Part shown: piece by piece, positions 56,058 through 64,000 of the stretch | How positions within the stretch are numbered: position 1 is the stretch's first letter | Layout: each line of letters begins with the position of its first letter | Source: Thermococcus sp. 2319x1 | GTDB lineage: Archaea > Methanobacteriota_B > Thermococci > Thermococcales > Thermococcaceae | Direction of reading: 5' to 3' | DNA: 64,000 bases | Assembly: GCF_001484685.1 (NCBI RefSeq) | Contig: NZ_CP012200.1 | Span: 366,321 to 430,320 of the forward strand | Translations under genes and position numbers: made by a program | The notes under the pieces: generated by a model | Told to the model about the DNA's origin: nothing | Database searches by the model: none | What the model saw: only the letters and a program-made list of their open reading frames with translations

Positions 56058-56669
56058 ATGGAGGTTTATCACCTCTACAGCGGAGGGAAAGATTCTTCGC
56101 TTGCGGCTTATATTTTGAGAAAGATTGGATACGAGGTAAAACTCATTACCGTTAACTTTGGAATCCTCGACAGCTGGAAATATGCAAAAGAGACTGCCAA
56201 AGCCCTTGGATTTCCCCATGAGGTAATCTTCCTTGACAGGGGAATTCTTGAGGAAGCGGCTGAGATGTGTATAAGGGACTCTCATCCCAGCAATGCAATT
56301 CAGTTTATCCACGAAAAAGCTCTGGAGGAGGTTGCAAAGCTTAGGCATGTGGAGAGAATAAGCGACGGAACAAGAAGAGATGACAGAGTGCCCTTCCTTG
56401 ATCAGAGAAAAACGAGAAGTCTTGAGGATAGGTTTAACGTTCAGTACATAAGACCCCTTCTCGGTTTGGGCTATAAGACGATAAGGGAACTTACGGAGAA
56501 GCTTTTCGTGGTGGAGCTTAAAGAGAGCGAAAAGCTTGAGAAATCCGACTATGAAGTAGAGCTGAGATATCTTTTAAGGGAAAGAGGTGTGGATCCTCTC
56601 ACGATTTTTCCGAAAAGGCATCTGCAGTCGAGGGTATTGGGGTGGAAAAAAGAAGGGGGTCACTTGTGA
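56058..56669 (+). CDS. PP-loop (N-type) ATP pyrophosphatase family protein
   Basis: A 203-residue protein with the PP-loop S-G-G-K-D-S-S at residues 8-14, used to adenylate a substrate before amidation or sulfuration. Archaeal members of this group are assigned to the asparagine synthase-like PP-loop proteins (C-terminal domain only); substrate unknown. The central I-S-D-G-T-R-R-D-D-R-V-P is a conserved-looking acidic/basic motif. ATG 56058 follows GGTGAGCCCC. The end overlaps the opposite-strand gltX by 10 bases. Confidence 0.78.
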   Translation: MEVYHLYSGGKDSSLAAYILRKIGYEVKLITVNFGILDSWKYAKETAKALGFPHEVIFLDRGILEEAAEMCIRDSHPSNAIQFIHEKALEEVAKLRHVERISDGTRRDDRVPFLDQRKTRSLEDRFNVQYIRPLLGLGYKTIRELTEKLFVVELKESEKLEKSDYEVELRYLLRERGVDPLTIFPKRHLQSRVLGWKKEGGHL

Positions 56670-58381
56670 GCAAATATCGCTATCACTTTATCTCCCTCAA
56701 CTTTGTCCACCCTTACGAAACCAAAGCGTTCAAACTGCACGATATCGTCAACCTTTAAGTTAGCATCCCTCTCAAGTAGCCCCTTCCTAACAATAAGTTC
56801 ATCTCCCTCCGGGACGAGAACTTCACACGGCTTGCCCTCGGGAACCCAGTGGATCATCCTCCATCTGTGCTCTCTGGCTTTCTCATATTCAGCGCTGTCA
56901 AACTCCGCTATGATTTTTTCTTCGCTTGCCTTAACTATTCTGACGTTGAATAAGTCCTTGAGCCTAACGTATTCGTTGCTCTTCAAGAGCTCAAGGTCGT
57001 CCTTTGAGACGTAGATGGGCTTTCCGGGGGTGAACTTGAGTCTCCTAACCCCTCTCTCGGGATAATCTGGATGGAGTGGTATCTCTGCGGTAAACTCTTC
57101 TTCATAACCTCTAATCTCCATTGGGATCGGGTCGGCAACGAAGAAGTATCTGTTCGCTATTGGCTCTATTATTTTTCTGTTTATTGCAGCTAGGTTGTCC
57201 CAGCTTATTGTGGTGTCGCTCTTCTTGAGCCCGACCTCGATTATAAGCTCCCTTATGGCTTCCGGCTGAATACCCCTTCTTCTAAGTGCTCTGATTGTTC
57301 CAAGCCTTGGGTCGTCCCATCCGAGATATTTGCCCTCTTCAATACCTTTTCTTGTCTTGGACTTGCTTAGAATTACCCCTTCGATGGAGAGCCTTCCGTG
57401 ATGAACTGTTTCCGGGTATTCCCATCCAAAGTATTGGTAGATGTATCTCTGCCTTGTCTCGTTTTCGGCATGCTCCTGCCCTCTGAAAATGTGTGTAACA
57501 CCGAGCTCGTGGTCATCTATAGCGGAGGCGAAGTTGTAGAGAGGCCATACGCGGTATTTGTTTCCGGTTCTTGGGTGATTGGGATTATCGATTATCCTAA
57601 GGGCAGGCCAGTCTCTAACTGCGGGGTTTGGGTGATTTAGATCGGTTTTAATTCTAACAACAGCCTCTCCCTCTTTGTACTCTCCGCTGAGCATCTTTTT
57701 CCACTCCCTTAGCTGAACTTCTGGGGGAAGTTCCCTGTGGGGACAGGCTTTTCCCTCGTCTCTGAGTTTTCTGAAGTGTTCTGGATCGCAGGTGCAGACG
57801 TAAGCCTTTCCCATCTCAAGGAGCTTCTCTGCATAGGAATAATAAACCTCCAACCTGTCGCTTGCGTGGTGGATTTCATCTATCTGGAAGCCGAGCCATT
57901 TTAGATCTTCAATAATCCATTCGTAGAATATGGGCTCGGGTCTTTTAACCTTCGGATCGGTGTCATCAAACCTTAGAATAAACTTTCCATCATAAAGCCT
58001 CGCATATTCATGGCTTAAGATAGCTGCCCTCGCGTTTCCAAGGTGAAAGGCTCCGTCGGGATTCGGTGCAAACCTCGTAACTACTTTTCCCTTTTCTGCC
58101 TTTGGAAGTGGTGGGAGACCTTTCTTTTCTTCTTTTTTCTCCTCCTTCCCCTCAAAGAACTCCGGGTAAATCTCTCTGAGTTTTCCCTCCTGCTCCTCCT
58201 TGCTCATGGAGTTAACTTCTTGAACAACCTCATTTACAAGGGGAATTATTTCCCTCGCCCTTGGCCTCAGCTCCGGGTTCTCGCCGAGTATTTTCCCTAT
58301 GACAGCCTTTGGATTTGCCTTTCCATCGTGTTGAATCGCATTGATGAGTGCGTATTTGAGTATCGTCTCCCTTAGCTCCAT
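56660..58381 (-). CDS. gltX: Glutamyl-tRNA synthetase (archaeal, non-discriminating type)
   Basis: A 573-residue class I synthetase charging tRNA-Glu, and in archaea usually also tRNA-Gln for the GatDE amidation route. The HIGH motif is H-L-G-N-A-R-A-A near residue 115 and the KMSKS counterpart L-S-K-S-K-T-R-K near residue 345; C-T-C-D-P-E-H-F is the zinc-like knuckle; the C-terminal part is the archaeal/eukaryal beta-barrel anticodon domain. ATG 58381 (M-E-L-R-E-T) follows GGTGAAGAAA. Length normal. Confidence 0.96.
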   Translation of the reverse strand: MELRETILKYALINAIQHDGKANPKAVIGKILGENPELRPRAREIIPLVNEVVQEVNSMSKEEQEGKLREIYPEFFEGKEEKKEEKKGLPPLPKAEKGKVVTRFAPNPDGAFHLGNARAAILSHEYARLYDGKFILRFDDTDPKVKRPEPIFYEWIIEDLKWLGFQIDEIHHASDRLEVYYSYAEKLLEMGKAYVCTCDPEHFRKLRDEGKACPHRELPPEVQLREWKKMLSGEYKEGEAVVRIKTDLNHPNPAVRDWPALRIIDNPNHPRTGNKYRVWPLYNFASAIDDHELGVTHIFRGQEHAENETRQRYIYQYFGWEYPETVHHGRLSIEGVILSKSKTRKGIEEGKYLGWDDPRLGTIRALRRRGIQPEAIRELIIEVGLKKSDTTISWDNLAAINRKIIEPIANRYFFVADPIPMEIRGYEEEFTAEIPLHPDYPERGVRRLKFTPGKPIYVSKDDLELLKSNEYVRLKDLFNVRIVKASEEKIIAEFDSAEYEKAREHRWRMIHWVPEGKPCEVLVPEGDELIVRKGLLERDANLKVDDIVQFERFGFVRVDKVEGDKVIAIFAHK

Positions 58382-58577
58382 TTTCTTCACCAGAGAAAAA
58401 AGGTGGAGATGAGTTATAAACCTTGTGCGGGATATTATAGTTTGTTTGGTATGATTTGTCTTGGAACAATTCTTATTCGTTCCAGTACTTTTTGATAGGT
58501 GTTAAGTCAAATTTATTTCATCAAGTGTAAAATATTCTTTGTTAAATCATATTTACATATATCGACTACTTAGAACA

Positions 58578-59448
58578 GGGGCGTGTTTATAGTAACTTTT
58601 ATTTAGGGTTTTTGCTGAATTTTTTCTGGTGATCACATGATCCCCAGATGGGATCACAGACTCAAAGACCCCGAAAGCGTAGCATTTACAATTCTTGACG
58701 TCCTGGCAGACCTAGAATCAGAAGGAAAACTGAAAAACCTACCAAAATCCAAAAAATTCCCAGTAAAAACAATAATAGCAGTACTCCTCTTCAAACAATA
58801 CTACAACCTACCCCTCAGAGACGCCCAACACTACGGCAGAAAACTCTTCGCAGCAAACATCCACTACTCAACCCTCCACAACTGGGAGAAAAAACTGGAC
58901 TTAGAAGAACTAACAAACCACCTCCTGAAAAAACTCCAACAACTACCCTACACCAGCACCCAAGCAGACTCAACAATCATCACAAATAAAAAAAGACAAA
59001 AATCAAAGTCCAGGCAATAACAAGAATCCTGCCAGGCTTACTGTACCCAGTCGCCGTGAAAATCACAACTTCTGAAAACGAGCTGATTGAACTCCTGCCA
59101 GAAGGTTCCGGGAAGTTCTACGCTGACGGGGCTTATGATTCGAAAAAAGTACTGAACACTGTGGTGGAGAAGGGTTATCTGCCGATTGTCAAAAAGACTA
59201 AGAATCCTCCGGATGGCTTTGGCAGTAAGAAGAGGGATGAAGTGTTTTCTGAGAAGGAGTACAGGCACAGGAATCCGCATGAAGGGTTCTGGGGTGCTTT
59301 TACAACCTGGTTTGGCGGTAGGATTCGTTGTTTTCTGAGAGAAACTACTGTAACGAGGATTCTGCTTGGTGTGATGTGTTATGCGCTGAAAATCCTCCTC
59401 AGAGTCAAGTACTATTTAAGTAACGGGAGGTGAAACTAAACACGCCCC
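58578..59448 (+). mobile_element. IS4/IS5-superfamily insertion sequence, 871 bp, apparently recent
   Basis: The element is bounded by GGGGCGTGTTTA at 58578 and its reverse complement ending at 59448 (12-bp perfect inverted repeats) and flanked by the 8-bp direct repeat TTAGAACA at 58570-58577 and 59449-59456. Both ends and the duplication are perfect, so it moved in recently. The single transposase is split over two frames around an A7 run. It landed about 10 bases upstream of the TATA box (AAAATTTATATAG) of the secreted-protein gene at 59517. The exact IS group is uncertain; the 8-bp duplication and motifs suggest an ISH1-like IS5 subgroup. Confidence 0.93.
58637..59433 (+). CDS. IS transposase (DDE type), likely made by -1 frameshifting
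   Basis: The first frame (58637-59020, 127 residues) carries the N-terminal part (L-L-F-K-Q-Y-Y-N-L-P-L-R-D-A-Q) and the first catalytic Asp in T-Q-A-D-S-T-I. The second frame (-1 relative) continues T-K-I-K-V-Q-A-I-T-R-I-L-P-G, with the second Asp in Y-A-D-G-A-Y-D-S and the Y-(2)-R-(3)-E signature in Y-R-H-R-N-P-H-E. A slip by one base on AAAAAAAG at 58988-58995 joins them into about 265 residues, filling the element well. GGTGATC precedes the ATG. An ordinary frameshift mutation is the alternative. Confidence 0.78.
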
Positions 59449-59516
59449 TTAGAACAGTAAAATTTATATAGTTCCATGGCATTAAAGAATAATGAAACCC
59501 ACATTGGGGGGGGCAA

Positions 59517-59915
59517 ATGCAAAAAAGCAAAGTATTGGTTGTCTTTATTTTGGTGGGTGTAATAGCAGAGGCACTGTTAGTCTCTGCTCAAAGCTGGGAT
59601 GTAGTTCTGTGGGATAGCCCGGGTCCCTACTTTAGAGATGTGAAAGATGTAGGAACATGCAGCTTTGTTCTCAGTGGGACTATAACCTCATATGAGAACG
59701 CATATATTAGTGGACAAGGATGTTACAATATCTATATCTGGCCGTTGGGAATACTAACTTTTACCCAAGGTTCCGCTGCAATAGAAAATGTGGCAGGATA
59801 TTATAGAGGTTTTTACTTCTATTCTCCAGGCTTCAGTAGATCTTATTCATATCCCTATCCGGCAGATGTAGAAGCAGAAATGTGGGCGGGATGGCACTAT
59901 GAAAAAACTTATTAG
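59517..59915 (+). CDS. Small secreted protein of unknown function
   Basis: A 132-residue protein with a signal peptide (M-Q-K-S-K-V-L-V-V-F-I-L-V-G-V-I-A-E-A, cleavage likely after V-S-A) and a mature part rich in Tyr, Trp, Gly and Ser with two Cys (G-T-C-S-F, Q-G-C-Y-N) that could form a disulfide. An unbroken run of eight G (59506-59513) serves as ribosome site, 3 bases before the ATG. TATA AAAATTTATATAG at about 59461-59470 lies just behind the new IS. The next gene follows 12 bases after its stop. No family recognised. Confidence 0.7.
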   Translation: MQKSKVLVVFILVGVIAEALLVSAQSWDVVLWDSPGPYFRDVKDVGTCSFVLSGTITSYENAYISGQGCYNIYIWPLGILTFTQGSAAIENVAGYYRGFYFYSPGFSRSYSYPYPADVEAEMWAGWHYEKTY

Positions 59916-59927
59916 GGGGTGAGAATT

Positions 59928-60614
59928 GTGAAAAAGCTTGTTGTAGTTTTAGCTAGTGTTCTTTTAGTGTTTTCAACCTTTGCTCTCGCATATGGGAATG
60001 GAAGAGCTCCAACTGAAAACATGGTGGCACAAGGAATAAAAGCACTTCAACGATACTCCTACGTACAAACTGTTGAATTCGACAACTATCAACTTGTTCC
60101 TGATGAGAATGGGGAGATTAGGGAAGTCTTTCTGTATCATGGGAAACTTATCGAGAAGGGACATGTTGACTTAACTACTATGAGCATTGAATATACTCAA
60201 GAATTCTATGTAAATGGCACACTTTTGAGCAAGGGATACATCAAGATAGAGAATGGAAAAGTTATCGCTGGATACAAAGAAGAAAATGGAAACAAAGTCG
60301 TTTTAACAAAAGAAAATGCAGTTCAACTAACGGGATATGATCTTAAGGTACTTCCTAATGAACTGCTAAAGTTCGAACCTCTCAAAGTTGTAAGAAATCC
60401 TCAGAGAGTGGTTCCTAAACAAACAACAATCTCTGCAGTGGATAGAGTGCTAATAGGGCTTGGTGTTAAAGATGGGGAATTTGAATACGAGATAACTACT
60501 GCAAACGGACAAATATGGCTTGTTCAAGTTAATGGAAAAGGGATTCCAGTAAGATTGGAAAACATTCCAAAAGATGAGAGACATCCAAAAGTTGTCATCA
60601 CAATTGGAGCATGA
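59928..60614 (+). CDS. Secreted protein of unknown function
   Basis: A 228-residue protein with an N-terminal signal sequence ([14 protein letters not shown], cleavage after A-L-A) and a strand-rich mature part ([32 protein letters not shown]) resembling lipoprotein-carrier or outer-surface beta domains, without an anchor. I chose GTG 59928, 5 bases after GGGGGTGAG; the in-frame GTG at 59919 is part of that site. Cotranscribed with the small secreted protein before it, perhaps as partners. Function unknown. Confidence 0.7.
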   Translation: MKKLVVVLASVLLVFSTFALAYGNGRAPTENMVAQGIKALQRYSYVQTVEFDNYQLVPDENGEIREVFLYHGKLIEKGHVDLTTMSIEYTQEFYVNGTLLSKGYIKIENGKVIAGYKEENGNKVVLTKENAVQLTGYDLKVLPNELLKFEPLKVVRNPQRVVPKQTTISAVDRVLIGLGVKDGEFEYEITTANGQIWLVQVNGKGIPVRLENIPKDERHPKVVITIGA

Positions 60615-60699
60615 AATTGTTTATTTTGGTATTTTATTTTTTTCTTTTGGTTCGCAAACCTTTTTAATTCTTTCACTGTTATTCTTTTCGGTGTTGTCA

Positions 60700-61221
60700 A
60701 TGAACAAGACGGAAAGGACTCTTGTGATTATAAAGCCTGATGCCGTTGTTAGGGGTCTTATAGGCGAAATTATAAGCAGATTCGAGAAGAGGGGTCTTAA
60801 AATCATTGGAATGAAGATGATCCACATTGATAGAGAATTAGCGGAGAAGCACTATGAGGAGCACAGAGGAAAGCCCTTCTTCGAGCCTTTGATAGACTAT
60901 ATCACCAAAGCGCCAAGTGTAGTAATGGTTCTCGAAGGCAGACATGCCATAAGCGTCGTTAGGAAAATGTGCGGTGCAACTGACCCCAAAGATGCAGAGC
61001 CGGGAACCATAAGGGGCGACTATGGTCTTGATGTTGGAGACGCTATTTATAACGTGGTTCATGCCTCAGACAGCGAGGAAACCGCAAAAAGGGAAATAGC
61101 ACTCTACTTTAAAGAGGACGAGCTCTTTGAGTACTGCAAGGCTGCTGAGTGGTTTTATCACTCCCACTGGGACAAGGAGAAAGGGGGATACTTGGACTCA
61201 ACTAACTGCTTGAAGCTTTGA
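60700..61221 (+). CDS. ndk: Nucleoside diphosphate kinase
   Basis: A 173-residue enzyme balancing nucleoside triphosphates by phosphate transfer through a His. Family motifs: L-V-I-I-K-P-D-A-V near the start, K-M-I-H-I-D, and the catalytic His in N-V-V-H-A-S-D-S. It has the extended region around [14 protein letters not shown] and a C-terminal tail typical of the longer archaeal form. ATG 60700 follows GGTGTTGTCA; a TATA box (CCTTTTTAATTC near 60659-60670) excludes the longer upstream frame from 60574. Confidence 0.96.
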   Translation: MNKTERTLVIIKPDAVVRGLIGEIISRFEKRGLKIIGMKMIHIDRELAEKHYEEHRGKPFFEPLIDYITKAPSVVMVLEGRHAISVVRKMCGATDPKDAEPGTIRGDYGLDVGDAIYNVVHASDSEETAKREIALYFKEDELFEYCKAAEWFYHSHWDKEKGGYLDSTNCLKL

Positions 61222-61275
61222 TGCTTTTCCAAATTGTTAAAAAACCTCCACCTCTAATTTTTTTAGGTGCCCAAC

Positions 61276-62535
61276 ATGTGTGACATTCTCGTTGCAACTC
61301 CCAAAGCCACTGAAGAAAAAGTTATGCTTTTTGCGAAAAACAGCGACAGGGATCCAAATGAAGCTCAGATTCTGGAGGTTATTCCAAGGCAAAAACATGA
61401 GGAAGAGACCGTTAAACTGACCTACGTTGAATTTTCCCAGGTTAAAGAGACCTATGCGGTAATTCTCTCCCGCCCTTGGTGGGTTTGGGGAGCTGAGATG
61501 GGAGTTAACGAATTTGGTCTAGCTATAGGCAATACTGCCGTTTTCACCAGGGAGAAGATTCCAGATAAAGGCATCTTGGGAATGGACATAGTAAGATTGG
61601 CCCTTGAAAGAACGAAAACCTCCAAAGAGGCTCTTCACTTTATGGTTGAGGTAATCGAGAGCTATGGGCAGGGAGGAAATGGTAGCTACGAGCACAAACT
61701 GCTCTACAGCAACTCATTCATAATTGCAGACCCAAAAGAGGCATGGGTCTTAGAAACTGCCGGTAAACACTGGGCTGCAAAGAAAATTGAGGGCGTATAC
61801 TCAATCTCAAATGCACTCACAATAGACGATGATTGGGATTTAGCCTCAGAAAGCGTTGAGAACCTTGCCAGAAAATCAAACTTCAGCTTTGCCAAGCATT
61901 TCTCCGATAGATTCTACACCCATTTTGCCCATGGAAGGGAGAGAAGGGCTTTCACATATCGGAAACTCAAAGAAAGAGAAGGCGAAATAACTCTCGAGTA
62001 CATGATGGAAATCCTGAGGTCTCACAGATTTGAGCCGTATTCTCCAGAAAAAGGCTCCATGAGGGATATCTGCATGCACTACGGTGGTTTAACGAGGCCC
62101 TCTCAAACAGCCTCATCCCAAATATCAGAGCTTGGGAAGGATGTACACTGGTTTACGGGGACTTCGCTTCCATGTTTGAGCATCTTCAAGCCGATATCTT
62201 TTGAAGGCGGGATTCCAGAGTCAGAGACACCTACGAACCGCTATAACCCCAAAAACTACTGGTGGAGAATTGAAAAGTTCCACAGGCTGTTCCAGACCAA
62301 CCATCAAAAGTACATTGGAAGATTCTCAGAGGAGAGAGATGAGCTGCAGATGGAGATAATAAGAAGGGCGAGGGAAGTTAAAGAGAACGAAAGCCCTGCA
62401 GAACTCACAAAGTGGGCTTTTGAAAGAGAAAAAGAGCTTGTAGAAAAATGGGAGAAGAAGATTGTTGAAGGCAAGTATTCTCTGGTGTATGGTATGAGGT
62501 GGAAGAAGGAGAACCAAAAGGCTGGCTTGAGATAA
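61276..62535 (+). CDS. Peptidase family C69 (secernin-like) Ntn hydrolase
   Basis: A 419-residue dipeptidase-like Ntn hydrolase. The first residues M-C-D-I-L-V-A-T put the nucleophile Cys at position 2, exposed after removal of Met, which supports ATG 61276 over the upstream GTG at 61267. N-S-D-R-D-P-N-E, W-G-A-E-M-G-V-N-E-F-G and the R-P-S-Q-T-A-S region are family marks. It likely cleaves dipeptides in the cytoplasm, in line with peptide metabolism. AGGTGC is the ribosome site. Confidence 0.88.
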   Translation: MCDILVATPKATEEKVMLFAKNSDRDPNEAQILEVIPRQKHEEETVKLTYVEFSQVKETYAVILSRPWWVWGAEMGVNEFGLAIGNTAVFTREKIPDKGILGMDIVRLALERTKTSKEALHFMVEVIESYGQGGNGSYEHKLLYSNSFIIADPKEAWVLETAGKHWAAKKIEGVYSISNALTIDDDWDLASESVENLARKSNFSFAKHFSDRFYTHFAHGRERRAFTYRKLKEREGEITLEYMMEILRSHRFEPYSPEKGSMRDICMHYGGLTRPSQTASSQISELGKDVHWFTGTSLPCLSIFKPISFEGGIPESETPTNRYNPKNYWWRIEKFHRLFQTNHQKYIGRFSEERDELQMEIIRRAREVKENESPAELTKWAFEREKELVEKWEKKIVEGKYSLVYGMRWKKENQKAGLR

Positions 62536-62575
62536 GTTTTTTAACTTCTCTCCATTTACGTTTTTGGTGTCAAAA

Positions 62576-63043
62576 GTGAACGGTCTGCTTGAGGTGTTTT
62601 TACTCTCACTCCTTCCAACATTTGAGGGAAGATATGCCATAGTTTATGGTATCGGTAGGGGTTACTCTCTCCCCGGCACTTTGATAATGGCATCGCTTGG
62701 GGTGCTGCTCCTCTCCTTAACTTTGCCCCTTATCTTACCTCTGATAGACTGGGTTATGCTTAAACTTGGAGATACCCCTTTAGGGAAGTTTGCGGAGCTC
62801 TATTTGAAATATGTGGAGAGAGTTCGAAGAAAAGCACACCCATATGTGGAAAAGTGGGGGTTTTTAGGCCTTATAGTCTTTGTTGCCATACCTCTTCCGG
62901 GAACTGGCGTATGGACCGGAAGCTTAGCGGCTTACATATTTGGGATGGAAAAAAGAAAAACAATACCCGCGCTGATAGTTGGAGGGCTTTTAAGCATTTT
63001 GATGACCCTCATACCAAGCTTGGGTCTGGTAAAAATAATTTAA
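62576..63043 (+). CDS. Small multidrug export protein family (COG2426)
   Basis: A 155-residue membrane protein with about four helices and the family marks L-P-T-F-E-G-R-Y-A-I near the start and A-I-P-L-P-G-T-G-V-W-T-G-S. Start at GTG 62576 (GGTG 6 bases before); GTG 62567 and TTG 62564 are alternatives. Function is only assumed as small-molecule export; not shown for archaeal members. Confidence 0.82.
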   Translation: MNGLLEVFLLSLLPTFEGRYAIVYGIGRGYSLPGTLIMASLGVLLLSLTLPLILPLIDWVMLKLGDTPLGKFAELYLKYVERVRRKAHPYVEKWGFLGLIVFVAIPLPGTGVWTGSLAAYIFGMEKRKTIPALIVGGLLSILMTLIPSLGLVKII

Positions 63044-63065
63044 AAAGAAATTCGCCAGAGAAGGA

Positions 63066-64000
63066 TCACTTAGTAGCCTTCGTTATTCCCACATTCTTTA
63101 CGAGAACGTAGGGAGTGAACACTGGAGTGTTAACTTCCCACCAATGGATGTGGTAGAGGTCTTTTCCTAATGCTGCAATGCTCTCCAGTATGTGCTGGAA
63201 GTTATCGCTTACCCTTATGTTTCTTATGGGCTTTACTATTTCGCCGTTTTCAATTAAAAACGCTCCATCCCTTGGAATTGTTGAGAAATCCCCGGTAACA
63301 TAGTTTTGGAACCTTGTGTACCACACGTTGGTTATGTAGATTCCCCTCTTCACCTCGCTGAAGAGCTCCTCCTTTGAATAATCCCCCGGCTCTACATAGA
63401 CGTTCCAAGCTTCGGGCATCAATAGACCAGCATTTGCGGTGGTTTCCCTCTTGTATTTCCTTGCAAAGCTTGTGTTGAGGAGGTAAGTGTTCAGAGTTCC
63501 GTTCTCGATGATTGTGGTTTCCCTTGTAGGAACACCCTCATCGTCAAATTTCCTTGTGCCATAGGCGTTTGGCATGTTTCCAACGTCCTTAATTGTTACG
63601 TTCTCATTTGCCACCTTCTGTCCGAGTTTGCCCACCAAAAAGCTGAACCCGGCCTCTACGGCAAAAGCTGAAGCCATGAAGCTCATGTAGCTCATCAGGT
63701 TGGCAAATGCCAGCGGATCGAATATTACATCAAAAGTCCCGGCTTCGCCTTGAACCGGATTAACGGCCATCTTTGCTATCTCTCCGGCTTTTCTCCCCGC
63801 ACTCTCTGGATCAAACTTTTTAAGAACCCTCACCGAATTGGTCCCATGCCCGCTCTCTTCATCGCCTATAAATGCCCTTATGCTTATCTCTATTCCCGTT
63901 CCCTCGTCAAAGGCTTCAACACCGTTGCTTGTAGTTAGGTAGAGCTTGTTGTGATCTGTGTAAAGGACACCTGCAGTTCTTTTTGCCCCTTCTTCAAGTG
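63066..64000 (-). CDS. TldE/PmbA-type modulator of protease TldD family, N-terminal part outside window
   Basis: The frame is open from the right edge to the stop at 63066; about 310 residues of a roughly 430-residue protein are visible. Features are V-L-K-K-F-D-P-E-S-A-G-R-K-A-G-E-I, V-N-P-V-Q-G-E-A-G-T-F-D-V-I and E-A-G-F-S-F-L-V-G-K-L-G; there is no H-E-x-x-x-H zinc motif in the visible part, as expected for the TldE/PmbA partner rather than TldD. Together with TldD it forms a metalloprotease for small proteins. The TldD partner probably lies to the right, outside the window. Confidence 0.88.
   Translation of the reverse strand, partial: LEEGAKRTAGVLYTDHNKLYLTTSNGVEAFDEGTGIEISIRAFIGDEESGHGTNSVRVLKKFDPESAGRKAGEIAKMAVNPVQGEAGTFDVIFDPLAFANLMSYMSFMASAFAVEAGFSFLVGKLGQKVANENVTIKDVGNMPNAYGTRKFDDEGVPTRETTIIENGTLNTYLLNTSFARKYKRETTANAGLLMPEAWNVYVEPGDYSKEELFSEVKRGIYITNVWYTRFQNYVTGDFSTIPRDGAFLIENGEIVKPIRNIRVSDNFQHILESIAALGKDLYHIHWWEVNTPVFTPYVLVKNVGITKATK

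Noticed and set aside
56262-56285. Strong similarity of AGATGTGTATAAGGGAC to the Nextera transposon-end adapter, and E-M-C-I-R-D-S in the protein
   Set aside because: One base differs inside the match, the following bases diverge from the adapter, and the PP-loop protein frame runs through intact on both sides. It is taken as chance, not adapter contamination, though read mapping could confirm.

Overview
The window looks like chromosomal DNA of a hyperthermophilic euryarchaeon of the order Thermococcales, most likely a Thermococcus. The evidence is a full-length reverse gyrase, tungsten formaldehyde:ferredoxin oxidoreductase (FOR), TFB, aIF5B, PDCD5-like protein, Csl4, RpoL, ADP-forming acetyl-CoA synthetase alpha subunit, archaemetzincin, a Hsp20/CDC48 heat-shock pair with a Phr-type operator, GGTGA-type ribosome binding sites and BRE/TATA promoters. 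From memory, without a search, FOR resembles the Thermococcus litoralis enzyme most closely, so T. litoralis or a near relative is the best guess.

Layout. 1-7.5 kb: the 5' part of a radical SAM gene, FOR, a small two-cistron unit of tiny membrane peptides, archaemetzincin with a glycosyltransferase and a two-subunit fumarase, MoaD-like protein, a frameshifted toroid-like membrane protein, and CrcB with a frameshifted DUF190 gene. 7.6-14.9 kb: DUF835, CoaBC, then a KaiC-like ATPase operon whose first gene is split by a degenerate IS6-type element, facing a DUF257-like gene across a 21-bp palindrome; aspartate racemase and an eIF2B-like protein follow. 15-23.1 kb: information processing and envelope functions (ThrRS, Csl4, DUF2067, RpoL, RNase III-like, TIM-barrel isomerase, SppA, AI-2E family transporter). 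23.1-29.8 kb: a FeoABC-type iron operon with a DtxR-type operator, sugar nucleotidyltransferase, diadenylate cyclase, UbiX, an Lrp regulator and a CYTH protein. 29.8-43.9 kb: YchF-type GTPase, LSm/L37e, an HTH plus solute-binding regulator, MATE exporter, Trm1, L35Ae, tRNA-Phe, Hsp20, CDC48, PfpI, S19e, PDCD5, TFB, FEN-1 and a PsiE-like protein.

43.9-48 kb is an accessory-looking, AT-richer patch: a secreted trypsin-like serine protease with a long pro-region, translationally coupled to a membrane-anchored protein, then a broken secreted propeller-like gene. 48-58.4 kb returns to core genes (AcdA, reverse gyrase, SWIM protein, aIF5B, PP-loop ATPase, GluRS). At 58.6-59.4 kb sits an apparently intact 871-bp IS element with 8-bp target duplication, followed by two secreted proteins of unknown function, Ndk, a C69 peptidase, a small membrane exporter and a PmbA/TldE-family gene cut by the window edge.

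How the genes work together: ferredoxin-linked aldehyde oxidation and acetyl-CoA to ATP conversion serve peptide and sugar fermentation. FeoAB supplies iron for the ferredoxin enzymes. Several proteases (archaemetzincin, SppA, PfpI, C69, PmbA and the secreted S1 protease) fit a peptide-degrading lifestyle. Four frame disruptions that single-base changes would repair, three of them in homopolymers, mean either real gene decay or local sequencing errors. No CRISPR array, intein or rRNA was seen.
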